Source: Udaeobacter sp963725505
Lineage (GTDB): Bacteria; Verrucomicrobiota; Verrucomicrobiia; Chthoniobacterales; UBA10450
Direction: 5' to 3'
NCBI GenBank assembly: GCA_963725505.1
Contig: CAVRYN010000005.1
Span: forward strand, 558,001 to 622,000
DNA length: 64,000 bases
How positions within the stretch are numbered: the first letter of the stretch is position 1; every line of letters starts with the position of its first letter. Position numbers and translations under genes: made by a program. Of this stretch, positions 31,812-40,812 are shown in pieces. The notes under the pieces are model-generated. The model made no database searches and was not told where the DNA came from. It was given only the letters and a program-made list of their open reading frames with translations.

Positions 31812-31916
31812 TCTCCGTCAGGGGCTATGGATTGAGGACTTACAAATCCCGCCAGGGCAGGAATGCAGCAACGGTAGTCTGATCCTCCTTGCCGTAGTTC
31901 TCTGGCGGACTTTTTG
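31812..31916 (+). ncRNA. ffs: Small bacterial signal recognition particle RNA (4.5S-type)
   Basis: The diagnostic apical hairpin is seen: GCA-GGAA-TGC, with the conserved symmetric loop AGG on the 5' side and AGCA on the 3' side (AGGGCAGGAATGCAGCAACG). Outer helices pair TCCGTCAG with CTGGCGGA, CTATGG with CCGTAG, and GAGGA with TCCTC. A run of Ts follows (31911-31915), fitting an intrinsic terminator. The RNA binds Ffh to target membrane proteins. It has the short Alu-less form. The ends are approximate. Confidence 0.85.
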
Positions 31917-31968
31917 CTCGGTAGGGCGCGTCCAGCTGCTCGCCGTGCGCGCCGGCTAGCGATCCACA

Positions 31969-32256
31969 ATGAAACTCCTAAAAGTTAAAACGGCTCGCTT
32001 CTCGCAGGTGGTCGAAGATTGCGGTAAGCCGCAGGTTTACACTCTTTGGCAAAAACCTTCCGCCGATCGTCACCTCCAATCGCAAATAAAGAACAATCGG
32101 GTCATGACAATCCTGAAGAGCCAGAGCGGAACAGACTTCGGAATCGTCGGTTTCAAGGAGAGCAAGGAGGCGAGATATCTGATTTTTCCCAGGTCGCTGA
32201 AACGCTTCGTGGGAATGCGGATCGTTGGAATCGACTGGGCGCTTGTTCGTGAGTAG
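31969..32256 (+). CDS. Hypothetical protein, ~95 residues
   Basis: Not recognised. The product begins MKLLKVKTARFSQVVEDCGK and ends LKRFVGMRIVGIDWALVRE, with mixed alpha/beta character and a moderately basic charge. Codon pattern and lack of repeats favour a real gene over a shadow frame. It stands alone after the SRP RNA and before a long palindromic repeat. Confidence 0.55.
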   Translation: MKLLKVKTARFSQVVEDCGKPQVYTLWQKPSADRHLQSQIKNNRVMTILKSQSGTDFGIVGFKESKEARYLIFPRSLKRFVGMRIVGIDWALVRE

Positions 32257-32309
32257 AGGAGTAGCAAGAGCCTATGGCTTGCGAATCAGCGTAGCACAAG
32301 CGGGTATGT

Positions 32310-32490
32310 TTGGCGCTGAAAGCGCCGGCTCATGACAGCCTGGGGCAACGCCCTAGGGCTCCATATTGCATAGTGAACGAGCGCTGAAAGCGCGACTCAA
32401 CCCTCGATCGAATCGCGCCTGCAGCGCTGGCTTTGTATCTACGGCTTCCCTGGGGCGTTGCCCCAGGCTCTGATGAACACGGCGCCTTTG
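32310..32490. repeat. CTGGGGCAACGCC palindromic repeat block
   Basis: The sequence CAGCCTGGGGCAACGCCCTA at ~32336 is matched by the inverted CCTGGGGCGTTGCCCCAGGC at ~32450, and the shorter GCGCTGAAAGCGC and GGCGCCTTTGGCGC hairpins occur within the block. This is a known style of Planctomycetes/Verrucomicrobia intergenic repeat. No gene is seen in 32257-32525. Confidence 0.6.
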
Positions 32491-32525
32491 GCGCTAAGGA
32501 AACACGAGCCGGGACGCACGCGCTA

Positions 32526-32861
32526 CTATCCCGGGGGCCAGGCAAGAGCGCGTTTGCCCAGCAAATGGACATGCAAATGCGGGACGCTTTCACCCGCGTC
32601 GGGGCCGCAATTGATCACCACGCGGTAGCCACTCGACAACTGCAGTTTTTTCGCCATGTCGCGGGCGACCAGAAGCAATTTGCCGAGCAACGCGCGGTCA
32701 TCGTCCGTCGCGTCCGTGAGCCGCGGAACGACCTTCTTTGGCACGATCAGCACATGCACGGGCGCTTGCGGATTAACGTCATGAAAAACGACTGCGTCGT
32801 CATCTTCCCAGATGATTTTCGCTGGAATTTGTCGTGCGATGATCTTTTCGAAAATGGTCAT
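32526..32861 (-). CDS. HIT family protein (HinT-like)
   Basis: Histidine-triad proteins hydrolyse purine phosphoramidates such as AMP-lysine. The triad HLHVHLL is near residue 95, preceded by VPHLHV context, with DDAVVFHDVNPQAPVHVLIV and PKKVVPRLTD in the N-terminal half. Its 111 residues are normal. It stands alone on the minus strand. The C-terminus is WPPG, as often seen in HinT. Confidence 0.92.
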   Translation of the reverse strand: MTIFEKIIARQIPAKIIWEDDDAVVFHDVNPQAPVHVLIVPKKVVPRLTDATDDDRALLGKLLLVARDMAKKLQLSSGYRVVINCGPDAGESVPHLHVHLLGKRALAWPPG

Positions 32862-32940
32862 GACATTTTATGAGCTTGGACTGTCGGATCCTGGGTCGGT
32901 GTAAATCTGCGCAATCTGACGCTAATTCAAATCCGAAAAA

Positions 32941-32972
32941 CTGTAGCCGGGGTCGGTGACCCCGGCCGTAGC
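32941..32972. repeat. GTAGCCGGGGTCGG short repeat copy
   Basis: CTGTAGCCGGGGTCGGTGAC followed by CCCCGGCC is one arm of the same palindrome family found in treS and after clpS. Confidence 0.7.
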
Positions 32973-32988
32973 TAATGACGTGCCGAAA

Positions 32989-33549
32989 TCAGCGCAGTGA
33001 ACAATCCAATCGCGAAGAATCAGCCGCGGCTGTTAGTCTTTCCCGCACGAAGCAGACGATTTCCTCGCGCAGCGCATCGCAGGCGCGCGTCCACGTTTTG
33101 ACGCCCCGAAGCTGTTTCACACAAGATTGGAGCGAACAAAGCTGAAGATTATCGGCGCCGATTTCGATCAAGCTGCTAATTCGCTTTTCCAAAAGATCAA
33201 AAAACGCGAGTTCATAACCTGCGCCAGCGTGGTTCGCGATGTCCAGCAACGAGATGGAAATAGGCGGCGGCGCAGGCGCAAAGTGCGGGACAATTTCCTT
33301 GTAACCGATTGCTTTCAGGACGTAACGCACCGTCTGCGAGAGCTGACTGAATGCGACCACGTTTTCGTCGTTTCGCAGATGCAGGTAAAACGCAATGCTT
33401 TCGGTGACGTGATCGGTTAGCCACCAGCTGGGATAGCCGGCTTCGTCGGCCGCCCGCGTGATCGCCGCATGAAGCCAATCGCGATTGAATTCGAAAAGCT
33501 GTCCCGACTCCGTGCGGAGATACGGAAATTCCTCTTTAAACGCGACCAT
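32989..33549 (-). CDS. Hypothetical protein encoded with nrdR
   Basis: Not recognised. From MVAFKEEFPYLRTESGQLFE (33549) the product is ~186 residues. It has WWLTDHVTESIAFYLHLRND, ENVVAFSQLSQTVRYVLKAI and a C-terminal helix-rich part. Its start lies 14 bases inside the nrdR end, so the two are translationally coupled; the longer open frame to 33633 is probably a shadow of nrdR. A role in nucleotide-reductase control is only suggested by position. Confidence 0.65.
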   Translation of the reverse strand: MVAFKEEFPYLRTESGQLFEFNRDWLHAAITRAADEAGYPSWWLTDHVTESIAFYLHLRNDENVVAFSQLSQTVRYVLKAIGYKEIVPHFAPAPPPISISLLDIANHAGAGYELAFFDLLEKRISSLIEIGADNLQLCSLQSCVKQLRGVKTWTRACDALREEIVCFVRERLTAAADSSRLDCSLR

Positions 33550-34090
33550 GGTGCTTGTTCGTCGAAATCTTGCGTGGTGCTGGCGTGGAACTTTGCGGGG
33601 TCTCAGCGGGAAACAATTCCCGCTGCGCCGCATTCGGTTTTACGCGACGCCCCAACGTGTGAATGGCATCCACAAATTCATCGACATCCTGAAATTGCTG
33701 ATACACGGAGGCGTAACGCAAATAGGCCACTTCGTCGATCGCACGGAGTTTTTCGAGCACTTTGGCGCCGATCGCCGACGAAGGAACTTCGCGCCCGCTG
33801 GTTTCCAGCTCGTGCACAATCTCGTCCACCATATCCTCCAATGTAAGAAGACTGGTGGAACGTTTTTCAAAAGCTTTCGCAATGCTGGCGGCAAGTTTGC
33901 GCCGATCAAATGGTTCATGTGTTCTATCGCGTTTCACCACGCGCAGGTCCGAGCGCTCAATTTCTTCATAGGTCGTGAAGCGAAATTTACACTTCAGACA
34001 TTCGCGGCGACGACGGATGCTGGAGCTATCGCGCGATTGACGGGAATCGATGACCTTGTCATCACGAGACCCGCACTTGGGGCAACGCAT
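33536..34090 (-). CDS. nrdR: Transcriptional repressor NrdR
   Basis: NrdR represses ribonucleotide reductase genes according to ATP/dATP level. The zinc ribbon C3-x2-C6 ... C31-x2-C34 (MRCPKCGSRD, ECLKCKFRF) and the ATP-cone (RKLAASIAKAFEKRSTSLLT) are intact. KVIDSRQSRDSSSIRRRREC is classic. At 184 residues it is longer than E. coli NrdR (149) through a Pro/Ser/Lys tail. The following gene overlaps its end. Confidence 0.95.
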   Translation of the reverse strand: MRCPKCGSRDDKVIDSRQSRDSSSIRRRRECLKCKFRFTTYEEIERSDLRVVKRDRTHEPFDRRKLAASIAKAFEKRSTSLLTLEDMVDEIVHELETSGREVPSSAIGAKVLEKLRAIDEVAYLRYASVYQQFQDVDEFVDAIHTLGRRVKPNAAQRELFPAETPQSSTPAPRKISTNKHHGRV

Positions 34091-34179
34091 AGTGTTGAAG
34101 CGCTAATTACCACACCATAAGTTGTGGCGTCAATGCTTCTTTCATCTTTCTTGGTCTCATTAAAGGGAGTGTTCCACCG

Positions 34180-34305
34180 CTTGGGGGTCGCCTCTCCCTG
34201 GCCAGGGAGAGGGTGAGGGTGAGGGTGGAACCGGCTTAATGCGCAGGTGCAGTTTAGAACCCCTCACCTCCGTCCTCTCCCCTTCTTCGAGGGGAGAGGC
34301 GGGAA
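34180..34305. repeat. CCTCTCCCTGGCC palindromic element
   Basis: The left part, CGCCTCTCCCTGGCCAGGGA with GAGGGTGAGGGTGAGGGTGG, and the right part, CCCCTCACCTCCGTCCTCTC with CCTTCTTCGAGGGGAGAGGC, are rough inverted copies with a central spacer. It fills the divergent gap between nrdR and the transporter gene. Confidence 0.6.
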
Positions 34306-34411
34306 CGGCCAAGCCGAATGTGGCGCGGATCTCGTGAGCTTTCGATCACGCATCGCTTCTTGCGACGCTGTCGCGTTGACGCATCGATGCGCCGACGCTA
34401 AACCCAATTCG

Positions 34412-35371
34412 ATGCAACAGCGCACAGTAAAGGGCGCAACCTACGGCCCGTGGCTGGTCGGCCTTGGCGCTGCGCTCTGGGGCACGGAAAGCGCGTGGCG
34501 CATCCCACTCAATGAATTGTTCGACGCCAAGGTGATCGTTTTTTGGGAACACGTTTTCATCCTCATCATGTTCCTGCCGATTCTGATCTCGCGCATGAAA
34601 GAGATTCCTAAAGTCAGCGCGCGCACGTGGGGCTACCTGATTTTCTCCGGATTCGCTGGGTCTGCGGTGGGCACCATCTTCTTCACGCTCGCGCTGAAAT
34701 ACGGCAATCCAACGGTCGTGAACGTGATCCTGAATATCCAGCCTGTCATTTCAACCATCGGCGCGTTTCTGCTTTTTGGTGACCGGCTTGCCCGACGCTT
34801 TTTCTTTTACGCCGGCGTCGCGATCATCGCCGGCATTTTCGTCTCCGTCGCGCATCCAACCATGATCGGCGTCTCGTTCGAAAGCGCCGGGCTAAATCTT
34901 GGCACGGGCTACGCTTTGATCTGCGCGCTGTTTTGGGGTCTCTCAACCGTTGCTGGACGCGGCGTCATGACCGGCATGTCGCTGCGACTCGCCTCCAGCA
35001 TGCGCATCGTCGTTGGACTCACCTGCATGACGCTGATTCTCTTGGCCTACGGCAAATTGAACGGCGCAGCGCTCTGGCCCGCGGCTGCGCAGGCCCACAC
35101 GACAAAGGCAATCGTTTTGCTGTTTTTCCTCGCCTCGATCTCAGGCGGGATTCCGCTCTTGATTTATTTTCAGGGACTGCATCTCACGCGCGCATCAACA
35201 GCAGGCTACTTCGAAATGATGCAAACGCTGGCCGCCGTGTGCATCACATGGGGTTTTTTCCATGCCAGCCTTCACCCGCACCAGGTAATTGCGGCGATCG
35301 TTCTGATTGCTGCCGTGGCCATGGTGCACCACGTGCAACAACAGGTCGAACCCGCGGAACATCCTCGTTAG
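34412..35371 (+). CDS. EamA/DMT-family transporter
   Basis: An inner-membrane permease with ~10 hydrophobic segments in two EamA-type halves. The first half has WLVGLGAALWGTESAWRIPL, then GSAVGTIFFTLALKYGNPTV; the second half has ALICALFWGLSTVAGRGVMT and ISGGIPLLIYFQGLHLTRAS. The substrate is unknown. I start at MQQRTVKGATYG (34412); the upstream frame runs through a repeat. Its last ~180 bases are duplicated at 36140-36318, flanking the toxin-antitoxin genes. The end GTTAGGC resembles an integron core site, but I could not confirm that. Confidence 0.9.
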   Translation: MQQRTVKGATYGPWLVGLGAALWGTESAWRIPLNELFDAKVIVFWEHVFILIMFLPILISRMKEIPKVSARTWGYLIFSGFAGSAVGTIFFTLALKYGNPTVVNVILNIQPVISTIGAFLLFGDRLARRFFFYAGVAIIAGIFVSVAHPTMIGVSFESAGLNLGTGYALICALFWGLSTVAGRGVMTGMSLRLASSMRIVVGLTCMTLILLAYGKLNGAALWPAAAQAHTTKAIVLLFFLASISGGIPLLIYFQGLHLTRASTAGYFEMMQTLAAVCITWGFFHASLHPHQVIAAIVLIAAVAMVHHVQQQVEPAEHPR

Positions 35372-35446
35372 GCAGAGCGGTCCTCCACACCCTCACTGGC
35401 CTGAGCGCAAAGCGACAGCGCGCAGTGCAGCACCGTTGCATGAGGA

Positions 35447-35473
35447 TTGACAGAAGGTAAGAATTCCTACATT
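35447..35473 (+). promoter_or_regulatory. Possible promoter of the toxin-antitoxin pair
   Basis: A perfect -35 box TTGACA at 35447-35452 is followed after 15 bases by TACATT at 35468-35473, a fair -10 box. If used, the mRNA would begin at or very near the ATG at 35480, giving a leaderless antitoxin message. The -10 match is weak. Confidence 0.35.
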
Positions 35474-35479
35474 AAAGGT

Positions 35480-35713
35480 ATGACCGCGGTCCTCTCTGAA
35501 AAAGGCCAGATCACGATTCCGAAGCCGGTGCGGGAAAAGCTCGGTTTGCTGCCCGGTGCTGTGCTGGAATTTCAAGCGCTAAATGGAAGACTGGTTGGCA
35601 GCAAAAAAGTTGCTCACGATGTTTTCACGAAGTGGCGCGGGAAGGGCAATCTCCCCAAAGGTCTATCTGTCGATCGCTACCTGAAACGAACCCGCGATGC
35701 TGACCGCGGTTGA
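35480..35713 (+). CDS. AbrB/MazE-type antitoxin
   Basis: A swapped-hairpin DNA-binding protein: MTAVLSEKGQITIPKPVREK with the AbrB pattern KGQITIPKxVRExLGLxPG, then a Lys/Arg-rich C-terminus that would bind the toxin. It is 77 residues from the ATG at 35480; an in-frame GTG-like earlier start is less likely. It overlaps the PIN toxin gene by 17 bases. Its job would be to neutralise the toxin and autoregulate the operon. It lies between two copies of the EamA 3' end. Confidence 0.88.
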   Translation: MTAVLSEKGQITIPKPVREKLGLLPGAVLEFQALNGRLVGSKKVAHDVFTKWRGKGNLPKGLSVDRYLKRTRDADRG

Positions 35714-36101
35714 TAGCTCGGTGCTGCTGGACGTGCTCACTAATTCGGCAGCGCACGCTGATTCTTCAGAACAGGCGCTGCGCAAAGCCGCTGGGGAGGG
35801 CGGACTGATAATTTGCGAGTGCGTGCTGGCCGAAATTCGTCCGGCGTTCGCAACCTCCGGGCAAGTCGACGAATTCCTGGGTGATTGGGAGCTGCGTTTC
35901 GTGCCCTCCTCGCGCGAGAGTGCGCTGCTCGCCGGGGAAATCTTTGCGGCGTATGTGCGACGCACTCGCAAACAAGGCGGCATTATCGCTGATTTCTTGA
36001 TCGGCGCGCACGCGAAGGTCCACGCAGACCGCCTCCTTGCCCGCGACCGCGGCTATCTGCGCGATTATTTTTCTTCCCTGAAACTGCTCATTCCTAAATG
36101 A
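35697..36101 (+). CDS. PIN-domain toxin, VapC-like
   Basis: PIN RNases cleave tRNA or mRNA. The N-terminal acidic cluster TAVDSSVLLDVL (Asp at residue 6), Glu47 in ECVLAEIRP, and the later GGIIADFLIGAHA and LLARDRGYLRDYF acidic residues make the metal site. It is 134 residues, normal for VapC. The antitoxin gene precedes and overlaps it. The pair is framed by direct repeats of the EamA gene 3' end, so it could be lost by recombination between them. Confidence 0.9.
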   Translation: MLTAVDSSVLLDVLTNSAAHADSSEQALRKAAGEGGLIICECVLAEIRPAFATSGQVDEFLGDWELRFVPSSRESALLAGEIFAAYVRRTRKQGGIIADFLIGAHAKVHADRLLARDRGYLRDYFSSLKLLIPK

Positions 36102-36139
36102 AAAATCGTCGGTTTGTTGCGACGGAGCATCTGCGAGAA

Positions 36140-36318
36140 GCATCGACGGCGGTTACTTCGAGATGATGCAAACGCTGGCTGCTGTGTGCATCACATGGGG
36201 TTTTTTCCATGCCAGCCTTCACCCGCATCAGGTAATTGCGGCGATCGTTCTGATCGCTGCCGTGGCCATGGTGCATCATGTGCAACAACAGGTCGAGCCT
36301 GCACCGCATTCTCGTTAA
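36140..36318 (+). pseudogene. Duplicated 3' end of the EamA transporter gene
   Basis: The 179 bases match 35192-35371 with scattered substitutions and one base missing near the left end (GCATCGACGGCGGTTACTTC against GCATCAACAGCAGGCTACTT). It encodes the last ~59 residues of the transporter without a start. It is the second arm of a direct repeat flanking vapBC. Confidence 0.88.
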
Positions 36319-36363
36319 GGGCGTTGCATTTTGTTCCGGTGAGAGCGGACTCGCAGCCGCGAT

Positions 36364-39300
36364 TTAACCGGACTGCCTGATTCTCCGGCTATCAGAAACG
36401 AATTCAGGCGGCCCATTCTGCGCAGAGGAGTTCGGCTTGTGCAAGCACAGTTTCGTTGCTTCGTCCTGCAGATCGGGTGGGTAGCCGTGTTTTCGCAGGA
36501 TGCGTTTGACCAAGACTTTGATTTTGGCGCGGGCGCTTTCGCGTAGCGTCCAGTCGATGGTGACGCTTTTGCGGACCTGGGTGACAAGTTCGGTGGCGAT
36601 GACTTTGAGATTGTCTTTGCCCATGACTTCGTAGGGCGCTGTTGTTTGCGGCAAGCGCATCGTAGAAGGCGACTTCGTCGTCGTTCAGGCCGAGATCGAC
36701 GCCGCGCTTGATCGGCTTCGCTCAGTTGCTTCGCGAGCTTGATCAGTTCTTCGATGACTTCCTGCGTCGCGATCGCGCGGTTGTGATAGGCGTTGAGCGT
36801 CTTCTTCAGCATCTCGGAGAACTCGCGGCTTTGAACGAGGTTTCGTTTCGATCGCACTTTGATTTCGTCGCCTAACAATTTCGCGAGCAGCTCGGCGGCG
36901 ACGTTCTTGTATTTGAGTCCGCGAACTTCGGCGAGGAATTGATCGGAGAGGATGCTGATGTCGGGCTGCTTCAGTCCGGCGGCTTGAAAGACGTCGATGA
37001 TCTCGCCTTCGGGCGCGATTGCCTTTGCGACTAACTGCCGGACGGCGTGATCGAGGTCTTCGGATGATCTTGCGTTCGCCGCGCTTTTTCGCGAGCGCGG
37101 CTTTGACGGCTTGGAAGAAGCCGATGTCGTCGCGAATCTCGATTGCTTCATCGGTTCCGGCGCAGAGGGCGAAGGCTTGCGATAGTTCGGTCACAACTTG
37201 AACGAAACGTTCTTTGCCGTTCTCCTGTTGGAGGATGTGCTCTTGCGCGCCGGGAAGGAGCGCCATCTTCTCGGCTGGCGTTCCGTTGTGCCACTTCGAC
37301 CAATCGAAGCCGTGCATCATGCCGCAGGCGATCTCGTGCTTCTCGAGCATGACGGCGATTGCTTTCGCGGTGTCGATGCTCGGATCGCCTTTGCCGCCGC
37401 TCTGGGTGTAGGTCGCGAGCGCGTACTTCAGTTGATCGGCGAGACCAAGATAATCGACGACCAAACCGCCGGGCTTGTCGCGGAAGACGCGGTTCACGCG
37501 CGCGATCGCTTGCATGAGCCCGTGGCCGCGCATCGGCTTGTCGACATACATCGTGCTGAGCGATGGCGCGTCGAAGCCGGTCAGCCACATGTCGCGGACG
37601 ATCACGATCTTGAACGGATCTTTCGGATCTTTGAAACGCGCAGCCAGTTTGCGCCGCTTCTCTTTGTTGCGGATGTGCTGTTGCCAATCAGGCCCGTCTT
37701 CTGCGCTGCCGGTCATGACGATCTTCGCAACGCATGACTTGCGCAGTGTCATCGTCGTTAGGCCCGCTCGCCCATTCGGGACGCAGCTTGATGATTGCGT
37801 TGTACAGATCGACGCAGATGCGGCGGCTCATGCAGACGATCATCGCCTTGCCTTCCATCGCTTCGAGCCGGCGCTCGTAGTGCTTCACGAGATCGGCGGC
37901 GATGAGATCGATGCGCTTCGGATTACCGACCAGCGCTTCGAGCGCAGCCCACTTCGTCTTGAGCTTCTCCTTGCGCGTTAGCTCTTCGCCTTCGGTGATC
38001 TCTTCGAACTCCTCGTCGATCTTCGGCAGTTCGCTTGCGTTCAGTCCGAGCTTGGCGACGCGGCTCTCGTAATAGATCGGCACCGTCGCTTTGTCGGCGA
38101 CGGCGCGCTGGATGTCGTAGATGCTGATGTAATCACCGAAGACGGCGCGCGTGTTCGCGTCGGTTTTCTCGATCGGCGTCCCGGTGAAGCCGATGAACGA
38201 CGCGTTCGGCAGCGAATCGCGAACATTGCGCGCGAGACCGTCGATCAGGTCGTATTGGCTGCGGTGCGCTTCATCGGCGATGACGAGGATGTTGCGGCGA
38301 TTTGAGAGCAATGGCGCTTTCCCGGTGGGCTCATCAGGCGCGAACTTCTGCATTGTCGTGAACACCACGCCACCGCTTGCTACGTTGAGAAGTTCGCGCA
38401 GATGCTTGACTGATTCAGCCTGGACCGGCGTCTGCCTAACGATTTCATGGCAGCGCTGGAATTGTCCGAAGAGTTGATCGTCAAGGTCGTTGCGATCAGT
38501 CAGGAAAACCAGAGTTGGGTTTTCCATCGCCGGATGTTCAATGATGCAGCCGGCGTAGAAGAGCATTGAAAGACTTTTGCCTGAACCTTGCGTGTGCCAG
38601 ACAACACCAACGCGGCGATCGCCTTCTTTGCCGCCTTCCATTTTGCCGGCCCAGTAAGTGCCAGGTGCTTCGGCCACGCGATCTTTGGCTGTCGCGCGAA
38701 GCGTTTCATCGACCGCTGCTTTTACTGCAAAGAACTGATGATAACCGGCGATGATTTTGTTCGTTGTGCCGCGATCCGGATCGTCTTCGAAGGCGATGAA
38801 GTTGCGGATCAGATCGAGAAAGCGTCGCTTCTCGAATACGCCGCGAACGAGTGTCTCCAATTCGAGCGCAGTGGCAGGCGCATCGAACTCGCCTTCGATC
38901 GTGCGCCAGACTTTGAACCATTCCTGGTTCGCAGTGAGCGAGCCGATGCGCGCTTCGAGTCCATCGGAGACAACCGTCACTTCGTTGTAGTGCATCAACG
39001 AAGGAATCTCCTGCTTGTAGGTCTGGATCTGGTTGTAGGCGGCGGCGAACCATTTGTCGGTGTCTTCCGGAATCTTCAGCTCGATGATTCCGAGCGGCAG
39101 CCCGTTGACGAAGACGACGATGTCAGGCCGGCGATTGTTCTGGCCTTCAATGACGGTGAACTGGTTCACCGCCAGCCAGTCGTTCGCGTCGGGATTATCG
39201 AAGTCGATCAGCCGGACGTGATCGCCTGCGATGCTTCCGTCATCGCGGCGATACTCGACAGGAACGCCGTCGCGCAGCATGCGATGAAACGCGCGATTGT

Positions 39301-39550
39301 TGCCGACGAGCGACGGCGCGTCGTGTCGCAGCACTTTGCGCAGCGCTTCTTCGCGCGCGTCGCTCGGAATTGCGGGATTCAGTCGCGCGATTGCATCGCG
39401 CAACCGGCCGACGAGCACGACATCCGCAAATGAGCTGCGCTCCGCCGCGATCTCGCCCGGCGCGAGATGCGGCGCATGTGCGACGGTATACCCGAGCTCT
39501 CTGAACCAGCTTAGCGCCGCTTCTTCGACAACCGATTCGTTAAGCTGCAT
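36364..39550 (-). pseudogene. hsdR: Type I restriction enzyme HsdR, broken by about four frameshifts
   Basis: HsdR supplies DNA translocation and cleavage. The N-terminal frame (39550-~37737) has the nuclease motif RPDIVVFVNGLPLGIIELK, the helicase Walker A TQGSGKS and ADEAHRSQ. The next frames carry LSTMYVDKPMRGHGLMQAIA, SEDLDHAVRQLVAKAIAPEG and the C-terminal EVMGKDNLKVIATELVTQVR. Frame changes lie near 37740, 37062, 36705 and 36645; each is repaired by removing one base. The coding pieces are well conserved, so the breaks may be sequencing indels or recent decay. It is the last gene of the defence operon. Confidence 0.9.
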
Positions 39551-39556
39551 GCGTAG

Positions 39557-40812
39557 TTACAGCAGTTTCGCTGTGCCTACGACCCTATATCGCACAGGCT
39601 TCTTGAGCTTTTCAAGGGCACCGCGTTCTACTAATTGTTGAAGCCATTTTTTGGTCTGCGCTTTCGACACCCCTAATATTTTCATTACTTGAGTTTCGTT
39701 CTGAGGCACGGCGAGCTCGGTAGTTAGAATGCTTTTCCACCGTTTCGAATAACTCTTTCAGCCGGTGACAAGGTCTGTTCGTGTTTTGATGGCGCCCGCT
39801 GTGTTGGCGGTGCTTCCTCTCTGACGGTAAGGGAAAGCTTTTCTTGTTTTGGCTCGGCCAGCATCGCGTCAGACGCGTCGGTCAATGTTTTATCGAGTTC
39901 GGCACTTGTGGCCGGTTCTGGCCATAGCCGGGCTCCACGCTGCAGTAATGCCGAATTCCCAGGGCCGGCGCCGTTGCCGTTGCGAACGAATACCGGGACG
40001 AAGCGAAGACGTTCGAGCTGTTCAATCGCACCCGTCCAGGTGCCCCCTTTCTGAAAGTCAGAGGTCACCACTAGGGCTGCGTCCGCAAGTGCGTATATGA
40101 CCTTGTTACGCTGCATCGCGTGGCCAACGTTGAATCCTGCCGCAGGATCATATGCGGAGATGAATACGAGACGCTGGTCCATCAGCGGCTCACGATTATC
40201 TCGAGCCAAAGCGGCGCGTTCCAGGCTGTCGGCCATCACTCCAATGACGCTCCCTCCAGCTCGGAGGGCCCCATGCATCGCTGCCTTGTCAATGCCCTTT
40301 GCAGCACCAGAGATCAGTGTTCGCTTCGCTCCAGCGACGATTCGACCAAGCTCTTCGGTATATGAGGTAAGAGCTTCATCGACATGACGCGAACCCACCA
40401 CAGCAAGACCACCGTTTTCGAGCAAGGCAGGATCTCCGCATCCATATAAAATAGGCGGGGCCTCTTCCCGTAGCCGCGATTTGAGACGCCCAGGGTAGCC
40501 GGGATCAGCTCGGCTGACTATCCAGATCGCGCGAGCGGACCATCGCTCGATTGCCTGGCTTAAAAGAAATCCTCTGACGAGCAAGGATTCGATCCGTGCA
40601 CGGCCAAATTTTGATTCGATGACACTAATAGCGCCCGAATTATCTGAAACTATCAGATCCGCAGGTTGGAGTTGTTTTTCTCTGAGAAGGCGGGCGGCGC
40701 GATTGTATTCGCTGAAGCTCAGCAATTCGACAGCCTCTTCTTTGCGACCAGCAATCAGAGGAGCCGTGAGCAACAGAATTGCCTGCGAGTTTTGGGAAAG
40801 GGTCGGCTTCAT
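39557..40812 (-). pseudogene. DprA/Smf-like protein with winged-helix C-terminus, two frameshifts
   Basis: The Rossmann-like DprA domain is clear: GGLAVVGSRHVDEALTSYTE, LISGAAKGIDKAAMHGALRA (the SGxAxGID motif) and KVIYALADAALVVTSDFQKG. DprA proteins bind ssDNA and load RecA, but some act in phage defence. Past the apparent stop at 39724 the frame resumes one base over and gives LGVSKAQTKKWLQQLVERGA ... VRYRVVGTAKLL, a winged-helix tail. Two one-base changes near 39725-39765 join them. It overlaps the helicase-PRTase gene by four bases and ends six bases before hsdR. Confidence 0.78.

Noticed and set aside
35366..35372. GTTAGGC at the end of the EamA gene as an integron core site
   Set aside because: The arms of an attC are missing and the flanking 180-bp duplication explains the vapBC insertion better.
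38588..39433. A 281-codon plus-strand frame
   Set aside because: It is antisense to hsdR, whose nuclease and helicase motifs are clear.
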